A DNA stretch of 64,000 nucleotides from Scatophagus argus (GCF_020382885.2 NC_058510.1:2032001-2096000), one strand, 5' to 3'; positions 31,250-43,108 are shown, numbered from the stretch's first letter. Numbers and translations are program-made. Notes: generated from the letters alone by a model not told the origin.

Positions 31250-32282
31250 ATCCCTGGGTTGGCAAACACAATAAAACTATTACTTGTCAGTTGTATTTAT
31301 CGAGTCAAGTACACTTAAGTACTGTTATAAGTACACATTTTAGGCATTCCAGCACACATTTCATTCACAGCTTTGCTGAGTTTTGAATCATTTGAATGTA
31401 TTTGTAATAATGTTGAGGTATCACTTAATTGTGACCACATTTATCACTTTTCAGATCAATCATCCTGATCATTAAAATGTTCTCCAGCTCAACCAGCTCC
31501 AGCAGTAGAATCCTGCTTTTACATGTATGAGGAGTCACAATCACATGATGAGCTGAATATTTCTTCCACCGCTGATCATGTTACTCATTGTTGTTTTTTA
31601 CAATAGCTTTAAAGCAACTTCTCCACTTCTAATTCGCAGCAGACGCTTATGACACAAAAAAACAATACAAACCAAATACAAAAAGCACAACAAAACACTG
31701 ATGTCATGTTTTTCTTATTTCCTTAAACTAAACTGAAGAAGCCTTTCAGATGAAAGGTGAAACATCTTCGACAGCCTAAAGATATCTGATGCTATCTGCT
31801 TACGCCAAAACTCCAACAAACAAATCTGTATCTGTACTACAGTACATGAAAAATAATCAAATTAAAGTTTTAGTTTAAGAAGATTTTAAGAAGATGTTTC
31901 CTTACCCAAAGAGCCCTCTGCTTGAAATTAGGCAAAACTGAAGTGTTTTTACTTTAGAGTGAAATGAGGCCTGAAGCACCAAAGTTTGCTGCTGTTACAA
32001 GAGAAAATACAGGCCACTTTGTTTGGTTGGAAAGTTTGTGGATGCCACTTGTTCCTAATGTCTAAAAACTGCAGAAATACAGGAAGTCAGTTATTGCAAC
32101 ATCTTAAAGTCACCCTCCACTCATAAATGTGTTTTCCTGTTATCAGTTGTTATCAGTTAAACATCTGAGCTTCACTGTGTGATGTGCGTGCAGTCTGACA
32201 CTTTCAGACACTTTCTATAACCTCACCTAAAATATGATTTGTAAGAGGTGGAGCCTGCAAGCACGATTTGTGACATCACAAA
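31250..32282. other. Spacer between receptors C and D, left part
   Basis: No gene seen. It contains one copy of a short imperfect hairpin 'ctgaagaagcctttc..gaaaggtgaaac' (31,733-31,763) that recurs widely in fish genomes. Confidence 0.4.
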
Positions 32283-32862
32283 TACACCATATGGACAAGA
32301 GTATGTGGATACATTTTTTTATTGTTGAATTCAAGTGTGGTATGAGGTTGTTTCTCAGGGTTTTCGCTCAGCCTCTGACTTCCAGTGAAGGGAAATCTTA
32401 ATGCTTCAGCATACCAAGACATTTTGGACAATGCTATGCTTCCAACTTTGTGGCAACAGTTTGTTGAAGGCCCTTTTCTATTCCAGCATGACTGTGCCCC
32501 AGTGCACAAAGCAAAGCTCCATAAAGACATGGTTGGATGAGTTTGGTGTGGAAGAACTTGACTGACCTCAACCCCGACCTCAACCCTGACCTCAACCCCA
32601 TCCAACACCTTTGGGATGAACTGGAACGGAGATTGTGAGCCAGGCCTTTTGGTCCAACATCAGTGTGTGACCTCACAAATGCTCTACTGCATGAATGGGC
32701 ACAAATTCCCACAGAAACACTCCAACATGTTGTGGAAAGCCTTCACAGAAGAGTGGAAGCTGTTAGAGCTGCAAAGCTGTCTGAGTGTTTACAATGAGAC
32801 GCCTTTAAAGTCCCTGTTGGTGTGATGGTCAGGTGTCCCAATACCTGTGTCCATCTAGTGTA
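32283..32862 (+). mobile_element. Tc1/mariner-type non-autonomous element with transposase remnant
   Basis: The element, 32,285-32,860, is flanked by TA. The ends mirror each other imperfectly: 'tacaccatatggacaagagtat' opposite the complement of 'atacctgtgtccatctagtgta'. The interior encodes degraded C-terminal transposase: a FQHDCAPVHKA-like block near 32,480-32,510, then a WLDEFGVEELD-like block. A PNPIQHLWDELERRL-like block, the conserved DxxPNPIExLW region of Tc1 transposases, follows near 32,590-32,635. Frameshifts and the missing N-terminal half make it dead. Confidence 0.75.
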
Positions 32863-33660
32863 CTTTGGCAGCCGATACTAGTCCAGTATTAAGCATACAC
32901 AGGTGTGGCGAGGAAACTTGTAGCCTCCAGTGCACAAACACTGAGACTGGAGTTCACAGTGAAGCTTGTCCAGTGAAAGATATTTGCTCACTTCTTCTGG
33001 GGGTTTTAATGAGGCAGGAGGAGTTGGTGTCTTTTCACAGGTCGGGAAATTATGTCTTTTTGTCTTGCCCAAAACCACGACAAGATACACATTATTGTTC
33101 CAAGCACACTTTAAAATCTTGGGTTTCCCATCTCCAGCTGGGAGACATTTAAACAGGTGAACGTCTTAACTTCATGTAATTCACGCATACAACTGCCACA
33201 GTGTTTGTGCTTGTTGCTGTGCTGTAAGTGTTTCATTAGGTCTGCAGTCATCTACAAAGTTACACGGCTATCATGAACATATACAAAACCAACAGAAATG
33301 ATAGAAAAACTAATAAAAATTCACTGAGAAGTTTCTGTGTAAAGTAACAACACAGTCTAAACATCTTTTACAAACCTGACATACAAAACAACATGTTGAA
33401 TAAATGTTAAAAAAATGTGCCATACATCAGTTAAACATGAGAAAAATTATTTAAAATGAAGAATGACAGAGCAGGAAAAAGCACCACATAAAATGTTGTC
33501 CACAAAGTCTGGGGTCGCGTTTGCAGACAATAGCACCATTTAGTATCTACAGACGTGGAGAAAATGTGCACTTTTTGTAAGTGGCACGTGAACAACAGGA
33601 ACAGTGACTAAGAAATGAATACAGAAGGGAAAGTACAGTGTGTTCTTCCATTTATTTCTT
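32863..33660. other. Spacer and receptor D 3' flank
   Basis: No gene recognised. The part near 33,300-33,660 is probably the 3' UTR of receptor D. I do not see a convincing polyadenylation signal at a normal distance. Confidence 0.4.
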
Positions 33661-33662
33661 CA

Positions 33663-36467
33663 TCAAGGCCCTCTGATTCCGGACGACAGCTCGAACGCTG
33701 TGTTGACATAGTCTGCTTCGACTGCATCCTGCGGGGATGGGACAAAGTGGTCTTAGCTGGAAGAGTTTTGGTCAGTGCGAAGCTTTATGAGGGGGGCTGG
33801 GCTGCCCCCAAGTGGATGGAAATAAATGAATGCAGGTTTAAATCTGTTTTGCGTCAGTTCCTTTTATTAAAAGGAGTACAGTCAGAGTGTAATCAGCAGT
33901 CTGTGTTTTCCTGGATGGTTAAAGTGAACCACAGCATAAAGCAGTTAGCAGAACATTTACACAGACTGCATGCCGTGGTTCACACCTTAGCTGGCAGGTC
34001 AACCTCCTCTCTTGGTTTAGGGACAAATAAATATGGACAAAAGTGTGTGAAAATGAGCCGTTGAGTTGATTGACGACAATGAGCCCCTCCTTATCTAGTA
34101 GCTTACCTTGATTGGTTTGGCGGCGTGTTTTGATCTGAACCAACTGGAAGAAAAAGATGGTGAAGTTAAGTGAGTTACAGTCTGAGACCGATTTGTCTGT
34201 GGCTGTAGACTACGATGGGGGAAAGTTTGTCTCACCACTCAAAGATCACTAACGAACTGACGAGCATTGCGATTGCCAGGCTCTTCACTATAACTTCGAT
34301 GCCAGCCAGGTGAGACTTTTGATCGGCTGTAACACAACAGTCGCGGTCACCTTTGAAGATTTCACTGCTCTGAACCATCACAACCCATAATTCCTTCCTG
34401 TTACCTTTAAATCTCAGCTGTCGTCCTGTTGATAACTGAATGTCCACGCTGTTTCTGCATCCACAATAGAACAATCTGCCTCGGTCACCGTTGGTCACAC
34501 GAAAGCCGTAAACCTGGGTGTCAGCTTTGATCAGTTCCAGCCTGCCAGTACTGATCATGAACCAGACGAAGTGGACAATGTGAGGGTTTCCTCTGCAGGA
34601 GCAAGTCAGGTTCACCATGCTGCCAACTGACACTGGATCAGAGGGACTGATGACCACTGTCGTGTCCTTGGGAGGGTCTGAAATAAGACCAGTCATTATT
34701 TATAAACCGTTTGCAGCCTTCTTTGTGGCAACAGAAGCTTTCACACATCAAACGGAACATATCTGTGGTTTCAGAGACGAACGATGCTAACATTTACACC
34801 TGGTGACTGGGCTGCACTTTGCTACATACGATCTGAGCTTCATGCTGAAGTGCATCACCTCAGAATTGGATGAAGTACAGTCTTAGGAACTTGGGGTGCC
34901 GCCTGCGAACATCTTTAAAAAAAAATAATAATAGAATGAAGTCTCACATAACACACTGAGAGTCTTTCTCCTCTGGGTTCTCCTGACACCTTTTCCTTCA
35001 TTCACAGGATATGTGGCAGAACAGGTGATGTTGTTTCCATCATGTTGGTCTGACAGAGTGATGGTCTCCTGGATTTTAGTTGTAAAGGTTCCATCTGCGT
35101 TTTCCTCCATGTTGTTGCGAGCGTCTTGTTGGAGACTCCAGGTGAGTTGAGGAGGGGAGTGTGGACAGGGAGTGACAGCTGAGCAGGTTATAGTGACAGA
35201 CTGCTCCTCCTTCAGATCACCTGAGATCTCACCTGAGATCTCAATTCTGGGCCTCGGAGGAGAATCTGTGCTTTCAAATCAGATTTTACACAACAGAATG
35301 CAATACGTTATGTCTTGTACCTGTGAGAGACTTGAGATTGAGAAAGATAAGAAGTGTTCCTTACCTTTAACTGTTATTTGAACAGGATCACAAAATGCTG
35401 TTGCTCTGACTGCCGAGCTCTCAATTCTAAAGAAATATTTGTTTGTGTGATTTTGACTTAAATTGGAAAACAATGTGGTGCAGTTTTTCTCACTGAGCTT
35501 CCCAATAATTCTTAATGGATATCTGTTGATGCTGCTGCTGCTGTTGAAAACCACATTGCCTTTAGAAACTCTAGTGTCATTTTTAAGCCATACACCAAAG
35601 GCAGATGTTGTGCTCAATTCTCCTTCAAGTTTTGTGTTAAAGCTACATGGGATTTGTAGACAAGATTCACTTAGGGCTTCCATCTCCTTTGGTGCAGTAA
35701 TGAAGAGGCTTGAATACTCAGGACAAGCACCCAGAACACCTGTGAAACCAGATTAACATCACATGTAAAATCTTCATGTAGAAAATGCCAAGACTAGCTA
35801 AGCTAATTTGCAACAGCATGTTTTATAAGAAAAACTTTGTACATGGAATGTCACCAAAATACAGAACAAACAAAAACAAAATACAGTTGTTTCCTGATAC
35901 TGAAAACAAAGAAGAAAAACTTTAACAGAAGTGCAGATGGTTTGTTTCCTTTATAAACATGTTTGCTGTTGGTAATATGAATGTAATTTCTGCAGGGTCG
36001 ATTTCAGCAGTAAAATTTGCCACTTGGGTCTTTTTTACAGTACTGTACTGTACTTTTGTACAGTTTTTAATGATACAGTTTGGTCTGCAACAAGCAGATA
36101 ACAAAGTCTCCTTAGTTTGAGCTTAACCAAGTTTTGTAACTGTTTCACTGCAAGTGCTTTATAACTTTGGGCGCACTGGTGCCCCGGCCCTCAGAAAACC
36201 TAAGTCCGCCCCTGCTCTTACAAGATCAAACCCAGCAGAGACCAAACCGTCCACAACCACAGTCAGCTCTGTGTCACTGTGTTTTCATCAGAAAACACAG
36301 ATCCTAACACTGGAAAAACAAAACACTGTGCTTTGTAGTTCACCCTGCAAATAATTCAAGTCTTTTAAAAAAAAACAGAAGTGACTGAACAAACCTGAAA
36401 CAAAGAAGACACTCAGTAACATGTTGGCTGTCCCCAAATTCACAGACACGACTGCAGTGACCCTCAT
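33663..36467 (-). CDS. Siglec/CD22-like receptor D, activating type
   Basis: Type I membrane receptor of about 410 residues. Exons in gene order: 36467-36395 (signal), 35739-35365 (V), 35265-34948 (C2), 34677-34405 (C2), 34326-34236 (membrane), 34143-34107, 33728-33663. All are in phase. A 5' non-coding exon ends at about 36,714. The V domain is the most divergent of the four but keeps ESCLQIPC and YFFR (Arg codon 35,428-35,426). The second C2 exon is also divergent. The membrane segment GIEVIVKSLAIAMLVSSLVI has a Lys (codon 34,285-34,283) at the same place as in receptor A. The short tail has DAVEADYVNTAFEL, with a YxN motif and no ITIM. This predicts an adaptor-coupled activating receptor. 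The first C2 exon carries the same 12-base duplication as receptor B. Confidence 0.84.
36150..36214 (-). repeat. Possible hAT-like element end
   Basis: Read on the minus strand, the sequence starts CAGGGGCGGACTTAGG and continues with 'gggccggggcaccagtgcgccc'-like DNA split by other bases, which resembles the end of some fish hAT elements. No second end or target duplication was found, so this is only a suggestion. Confidence 0.3.
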
Positions 36468-36714
36468 CACCTACAAATACAAACACAATAAGGTTACTTT
36501 TCAGCAGTTTGTCTGTCACGTTGGTTATTTAGTCATAAATAACCACACAAAAATCCACACATTTCCATGTCCTGTATGAACAGATGTCGCTGTAGTTTAA
36601 GCACTGATTCACAGCCGAATGTCTCGTTTCAGTGCAAATCAAACATGCATAATACAACTCTGCGGCTTAAAAGCATTCAGTAAAGTCAGCAGAAGTAAGT
36701 CAGTTTGCCTTACC

Positions 36715-37320
36715 AATCAAGCCCACAAGAAAAAAGGGGGAACAATGAAGTCCTATAATTGTAAAGAGAAACTGGCGCAATTCAGGAAATTGAGCTAATA
36801 GCAGGAAATATGCGTCAGTCACAAGTTTACACAAGCCTGCATGTCATGTCTTTTATTCTGAATATTTTAAACACAGTGAAGTGACATGTTTTGTTTTATT
36901 TATTGTGTGCAAAGACATCTAATTTAAGCGACAGAAGTTGTCTTGTCGAGCTCGTTATTAGACATGTCATCTAAATTCAGCTGTGCCTTTCGTCTTTAAA
37001 AACACAGTTTAGTTACTGTGGGGAAAGCAGCTGGTTGGGTAAAGAACATAAATCACACGGCGAAACCATCTTCTCAACAATCCACGCTGACAGACTTTGA
37101 GTTTAAAATAGTTTTAATCTTCTACAAAACAGGAGAAGTGCTGTAAATCAGCCCAACCACACACAGATTATCAAAAACATGTATTTGCTTTTGTGTCATC
37201 CTGATTTTCACAAATAAAAACAGCAGGACAACAAACAAACTAACATTCAAAGCAGAATCTTTCCATGCAAACTAATACTGTTTGATATGTGACGGCCTGG
37301 CACAGCAGCACATTATAAGG
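36715..37320. other. Spacer between receptor D and remnant E
   Basis: The left part is 5' flank of receptor D. The right part, near 37,085-37,320, resembles the 3' UTR of receptor A around 'aaatcagc(c/t)ca', so it probably belongs to remnant E. Confidence 0.4.
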
Positions 37321-37324
37321 CGGA

Positions 37325-37404
37325 TTAAGAGAAAGTGAAATATAATTCGTCCTCTCCTTGTGGCTCATGAAGCTTGATGATTTTGCCTGCTCTTACTGCA
37401 TCCT
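37325..37404 (-). pseudogene. Remnant E: lone cytoplasmic-tail exon of a fifth receptor
   Basis: After a splice acceptor (tctttccag), the minus strand reads DAVRAGKIIKLHEPQGED then ELYFTFS and a stop (37,327-37,325). The DAV start and position match the last exon of receptors A and D (EAV/DAVEADYVN). The region upstream to 38,400 also aligns weakly with the linker-exon intron of A ('gatgcacct...cagctcacc' near 37,643-37,672). No V, C2 or membrane exon is visible before fen1. It is either the ruined last exon of a lost copy or an exon that could be used by splicing from elsewhere; I favour a remnant. Confidence 0.5.
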
Positions 37405-37409
37405 CTGGA

Positions 37410-38450
37410 AAGAAACAGAATCACTCACTTCCCAGAATGTTTTTCAAAATCTTCTGTCTGTCTTTGTTCTATCAGCCACCCAGTAAAGGTGGGAAATCAG
37501 AATAACAATGTTTTATTTATTAAGAATTAAAATAAATCAAGAAAAAGTGAGATCAGCTGTTGCTGCTGGAATAAGGCTGCAGCCTGGTCTGCTTTGGTCT
37601 TTAATCATTTCCCTTGAGCACAGTGTAGTTGTTGAATAATGATGCACCTCAACTCATGTAGCAGCTCACCTGAGGCCTGACATCAGCGCTGGATTATTTA
37701 CCTGATACTATCATATGTGCAATATTAACACAATAACACTGCTTCTATTTTTTATATCACAATTACAGTCAGCATTGGTATATCGAGTCATCTATTTTTA
37801 CTCTGAAATCCGTCACTATGTAGTGTAAATACACTTACTTCTCTTTGAAATTGAGGCTGTTTTTATACTGAAATCTTGCTTACTGTAGCAGAAAGCTGCA
37901 GTCCGACTGACCAACTTCCTCTATAAACTTGATTGCTTCTCTTCCTCTCTGCCACATGAACCATGAATCACTGAATCATTTCAGCATATTTAGAGCCACT
38001 CACACACTCACAGAAACCAGATGAGCCATTGGGTACAACTGAAACACCTTCCAATGGAAAGAGGAAAGAAAACAGACCCTGACTTATGATGAAGGGACCG
38101 ATTGATTATCCATCAAATGTAGTGGATTAAAAAGTACATTATGTACCTCCAAAATGCAATCAGGCAGAAGTATAAAGCATCAGAAAAATAAATGTAGCCA
38201 AAATTGTAGTCAGTACAGTCAGTACAGTACAGCGTACTTAGTCACATTTCATCTATGGTTATACTGAATTTTGACACTTTAAATTTCAATTTTTACTGCA
38301 GATGTGTATCACTTCCAAATATCAGTCATACTCACTATGAGCTCTGGAAAACAAAACAAAACAAAACAACAACAGATCAGTCGAACCTTCTTAAGATGAC
38401 CCCCAAATGAGTAAATGAAAAGTCTGATGACAAACTGGCTCTACAAAAAG
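37410..38450. other. Spacer between remnant E and fen1, no gene seen
   Basis: AT-rich, with scattered weak splice-like sites but no family exon that I can support. Confidence 0.4.
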
Positions 38451-38453
38451 ACT

Positions 38454-38518
38454 TTTATTCACTAACGGAAAACACACTTTGATAAAACACTGAAACCATG
38501 TATTTTTTTTTTTTTATT
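38454..38518 (-). terminator. fen1: fen1 polyadenylation signals
   Basis: Two minus-strand AATAAA hexamers (38,518-38,513 and 38,459-38,454) lie 190-255 bases after the fen1 stop codon. Confidence 0.55.
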
Positions 38519-38708
38519 TACATGAACAAAATCATGTTTGGTCATGCAGTTCAACAGCCGAACGAATCAGCACACACAGCCTGCTGTTGTGTATTGTATT
38601 GTTGTGTTGTGTTGCAGCTTCCTCTTGTCTCCCCCGGAGCTTTACTGCACTCTGTTTAGTAGGTGTTCTTCATTACAATAATTACCTCCTGAGGGAGTAA
38701 AGTTCAGT

Positions 38709-41700
38709 CTATTTGCCCTTCCTAAATTTGCCTGGCGTAGCTCCAGTCTTCTGCTTCTTCTTAGCTGATCCTTTGGTCTCAGGCTCCTAAGTGAGACAAA
38801 AGAAAAAAAACAAACCATACAAACATACGGTAGATGAGTAAATCTGTGAAGGCTTAAGTGCAATCGTTTTGGAAACACACAACTGGAGATTTCCTACCTT
38901 CCGCTTGGAGGACAGAGATCCAGTGACGGTGAAGAAAGAGTCCAGTCGTCCCTGCGTGCTGCCCTGTCGGCTCTTCACAATCTTCTTACATCCGTTACGT
39001 ATCCTGTCCTCACTGCGCACACACAGTCAAATCCAATCAATCAATCAAATGTCTCATCTCAAGCCGAATTTTCCATCAGCATTTAAAGACTTCAGTGTCT
39101 GAAACAAGTGACTAAAGTAGATTTTCTGACAAGCAAAAATCTTAACCGTGAAAGAATCGAACATGAGGCGACTCCTGAATGTGCACTAAAAGCTCCTGTC
39201 ACATCATCTATCAAGTCATAGTCTCCATCTCGATGTGACCAGCAGTGCAGCCTAGTGGTCAGATGTGGTATAACCGGCCGGTCACTGCAACAACCAAAGT
39301 CATCATCGATCACCAGTGAACAAACTGATGGTTCACCTGAACTGTTTCTCATTACACATGAACTGGATCAGTCCGTCCTCATCCGGCTCGCTCCACTTCA
39401 GCTCCACTGTGGAGCAATCCACCACCTCTGGATTCAGAAACAAACCCCGGGCCTCTCTGTACAGCCAGTCCTCTGGAGCAGGATGCTTCTGCACGAGGGC
39501 AAGCCAGAGACACACAGAGAGTCAGAACCAAACCCCGCTTTGTCCGACAGCCTGAACGTGTGGCCTGCAGACCGCGCAGATCAGCTTACGTTGGGGTCGA
39601 TGTTTTCCAGGATCTCCTCAATGCAGCCGTGATGTTTGATCAGGTCGATGGCTCTCTTGGGGCCGACCCCCTTGATGGTGCCGCAGTAGTCACAGCCCAG
39701 CAGAATACACAGGTCTATGAACTAAGAGGGATGACGGAAAGAAGGACTTAATGCAAGAGAGAAAGAAATGTCACTCGCGAGCTGGGCCTGGCCTGACTGT
39801 GTTTAACCATCCAAGTACTGCGACATCTCAGTGAAGAACTTGCAGTGCAGAGTTCACAGTCAGCATAATAAAAGCAGAGGAAGTGGTTTTGCTGTGCTTC
39901 ACCTTTCTCAAAGTGAGAACAAAACTTTACCTGTTCGTTGGTCAGGCCGATGTCCTGCAGGATCCGACTGAAGTGGAACTCTTGGATAGGAAGTTTCCTA
40001 AAAACAAACAAATTCAGTGGCAGACATCTGCATTTTCCAAACATCTCTGCTACAGAGTCTAACAGCAGAGGACAACGATGACGAGGGGATGCGGGTGTGA
40101 CGTTACTTTGCTTCACTGGCCGTGAGGTGTCTGAGAAGGACGTTTGTCCCAAAGGTCAGCCCGTCCATATCCTCTGTGGCTGTGGCGAAGACCTTCCCTG
40201 CTTTAACCAGAGCGGCACAGCTGGCCTCCGCCTCACAGGGAGCCTGCAACACAAAAACACATCAGACTACACGTCACAGGATTATTCACCCACAGCCGTC
40301 CGCTTACAAACCATTTCGTATGTATACAGTAAAGCAGCGGGCGTTTAACTGCACATTTCTTAGCATCTCCAGGTTTACTGAGGCTGAGAACATTCCTGTT
40401 GAGCTGTCACAGCCACAATTAAGTGATTCTTTTATGGCAAAATCGCTGTCAGTGGAAATATGGAAATATAATTCAAGCCAGCACGAGTTGCAGCAAAGTG
40501 AAATGATCAAACCTCAATGTAAGGAACGCCCATCAGGGTCAGCAGCTTCTTGCACTCGTCATTATGCTGCTTGGTGACTTTTACCAGACGCTTGGTGAAC
40601 TTGTCAATGTTCTCTTGTTCCCCTGGTCGAGACAAATAAACATTTGCAATACATTTTGATACATAACCAAAGTAAAACATTTTACATACTCTACCCCGCA
40701 AATAAAACTTACATAAAAACAGAGACTAGTTTCTTTGAGTCAAACTACAGAAGGAAGCTGTTAGCTCATCCATGAGTAGGTGCACACCTCCTCCTGCACG
40801 ATGATACGTTAAGAAAATCGTCCTTACATAAAACTGCTCACAACAAGGTATGAAAAACATCAACGGTACCCATTTCCTGGGCTTGAGCCAACTGCTTCTC
40901 AGCTTCTGCCCTCCTCTCTCCTCTCTTCTCCAGCTGGGGGTGAAGACAAGAGAAGAAGAAGAAGAAACAGGGGATGTAAGTTACAAAAAATAAAACATGA
41001 TTCGCTGTTTTAAAAGGAGGGTGAGAGCAAATTCTGACTGCACCATTTGACTTACAAACAAAAGCAAGACTACACAGCAATGAAAATAAATCTGATCCAA
41101 CTTGATATTGCAGGGAGAAAAGCGACAGAGGAGACCATACTAACCTCTGCTGACTTGAGCTGTGGGGGCTTGCCGTCAAACACGTACACAGGTTTGATGC
41201 CGTGCTCCAGCATGCGGATGGTCCGGTAGAACATTCCCATCAGGTGGCTGAGAAAAAGAACAAGCAGTTGGCAAAAATATATCAGCTGTCTGACTGTCAC
41301 AGTGTGTGTCCTGTGATGGTTGTACCTCGTCGTCTCTCCATCCTCATTCTGCAAAACATTCCCATCCTGTCGCACAGCAATCAGGAACTGGTAGATGCAC
41401 ATGGAGGCGTCAATAGCAATTTTCCTCCCTGCAAAAGTTCCCAAAAACAGTTAGTGAGTTTTATTTGTTTAAGGCATGTTCAGTACATCTGGGATTATTA
41501 ACACAATGGCATAACAGCTTCCTTTGCTATGTATAAACTGGTTTCTGTGTAAGCTTCCAGTCACTGGTCCTGATGTTAATTAATCCTTACTGTATGAATT
41601 ATAACAGCAATCTGATACAGCTATCATTTTTGGAAATCATTATGCTCTGTTCTGATTCGCCTTCCATCTTTGTTGCACAATCCCCATACACTCCAATGCA

Positions 41701-41855
41701 GTATTGATCCAGCCCACCAAAAGGAGATCCCATTCTCCTAATAATCCTAAATAAATAAACTCGTAAAAGTTACCAAAATAGTTCTTGATGTCTTGTTCTC
41801 TGATGGCACTGGGGGCCTGGTCAGCAATCAGCTTAGCAAGTCCGTGTATTCCCAT
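38709..41855 (-). CDS. fen1: Flap endonuclease 1 (complete)
   Basis: Structure-specific nuclease that removes 5' flaps during Okazaki fragment maturation and long-patch base excision repair, guided by PCNA. Exons in gene order: 41855-41774, 41428-41326, 41247-41145, 40933-40870, 40622-40513, 40243-40107, 39997-39931, 39721-39590, 39488-39337, 39012-38898, 38786-38709. They give exactly 380 residues, the vertebrate length. The start [12 protein letters not shown] is the conserved FEN1 N terminus, whose Gly2 must follow the Met. The N and I nuclease regions are intact, with metal-binding acids in [21 protein letters not shown] and [15 protein letters not shown]. The PCNA-interacting QGRLDSFF lies near the end, before a basic nuclear-localisation tail (SAKKK, KFRKGK). 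A non-coding exon lies upstream. Confidence 0.97.
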
Positions 41856-42371
41856 TGTGTTGAACTGAAGCTCAAACTGAAATCGCTCAAGTCTGTAAAA
41901 CAATGTTTAACAGCGTTAATTCTTTCTATCATCAACTACATACAGCCAGGCCACACGTTCTAGCGGTCCCAAACGTTGTTAGAAACGTGAGAGCAGTAAC
42001 GTTACACACAACGCTGACATTTTGTTGACGTGTGCTGCTTCGTCTGATGCACGCCGAATTAAAGACTAGCAAATGATAACTGTTGACATCACAACGTAGG
42101 CTATGTTCTGTGAGTGTGGATTTACAGTGAAAGACGACCACCCTCAATTTGCAGTTTTCTAAAAGGAATCTGGCATGCAGGATTAATTTAGAACATGCCC
42201 TGGCAAGCAGCTAACTTTGCGCAGAGCTGACTACAGCAGACGTGTAGCTAACGAGTGGGCTTAAATACAGATAGCGTTACAGTTACGCTCAGTGCACACG
42301 CAGCAGATATCATCTCTACGGGTTACATTCTGAATAAGGTTAAACCATTTTATTGTTTACAGCGGACTCAC

Positions 42372-42600
42372 CAATTGTCCGCTACACTCACGTTTTGTGC
42401 ACTTGTCCCGGCGTATCGACCGCGAGGAACTGCGCCCGTTTCGCGGGAAATCAAACCGCAGACATCACCTATCAATCCGTCGAGCACGGCAGCGTCGATG
42501 ACGCTGTAGAACTGCCCATCGATATTGCGGGTTTGATTAAACAGGTCTAAGTTCTAACGCGGAAGCACTGGGAGCGCATTCGATTGGCTCGTTGAGGTTG
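42372..42600 (-). promoter_or_regulatory. fen1: fen1 promoter region with palindromic E2F site
   Basis: The plus strand reads TTTCGCGGGAAA at 42,439-42,450. On the fen1 strand this contains the E2F consensus TTTCCCGC. A minus-strand CCAAT lies at 42,583-42,587. Splice donors after 42,392 and 42,372 (gtgagt in both) suit the end of a non-coding first exon, joined to the acceptor just upstream of the start codon near 41,891. E2F control fits fen1 as a replication gene. The exact start site is not visible. Confidence 0.55.
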
Positions 42601-42939
42601 AAGGAAATCCGGTCAATATTGCAAAAATAATAGTGACGCTGAGGTCGGGGTTTAAAGGTGTAAATGTCGGTTTTCGGTAACACGAACGCACGAAACTAAA
42701 CCAGTTTATTTTCAGATGGCTCGTGAGAGAGGTCATACATCAGCCTGCGAATAACCGCTAACATCTGAGGAGTGTTTTATTTCGCCACCCACTCCGGAAA
42801 ACTCCGCCGAGCCGTCGTTATTTTCATTGTATAAAGGTGACGTGGAGTCGGATACACTACCCCATGTGTTAATAAAAGTCCTTGTCGTACCCGGATATGA
42901 ACGCAATGAATGTACGTTAATACACTGGGACATTGTATC

Positions 42940-43108
42940 GAGGATTTTCAAGATGGTTAGCTGCAAAGCCTTACATTGAGCTCCAGTGTCGGCGCATACC
43001 GGAGCAGAGAGGAGACTGTCGGGGCCTGGAGTCTGAGGAATCCAGCGGACAGACAGGTTTTGTTGGATCTGCAGCATCGGGACTGAAGCGACGTAGCAGT
43101 GGTACCGG
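42940..43108 (+). promoter_or_regulatory. tm9sf1: Probable tm9sf1 first non-coding exon
   Basis: A GC-rich, CpG-containing stretch ends with a good donor (taccg|gtaaag) at 43,108. The next acceptor (ctctttgcag, 43,679) opens the coding exon. The start of this exon is guessed. The interval between it and the fen1 promoter (about 42,600-42,940) holds no gene and probably serves both divergent genes. Confidence 0.45.
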
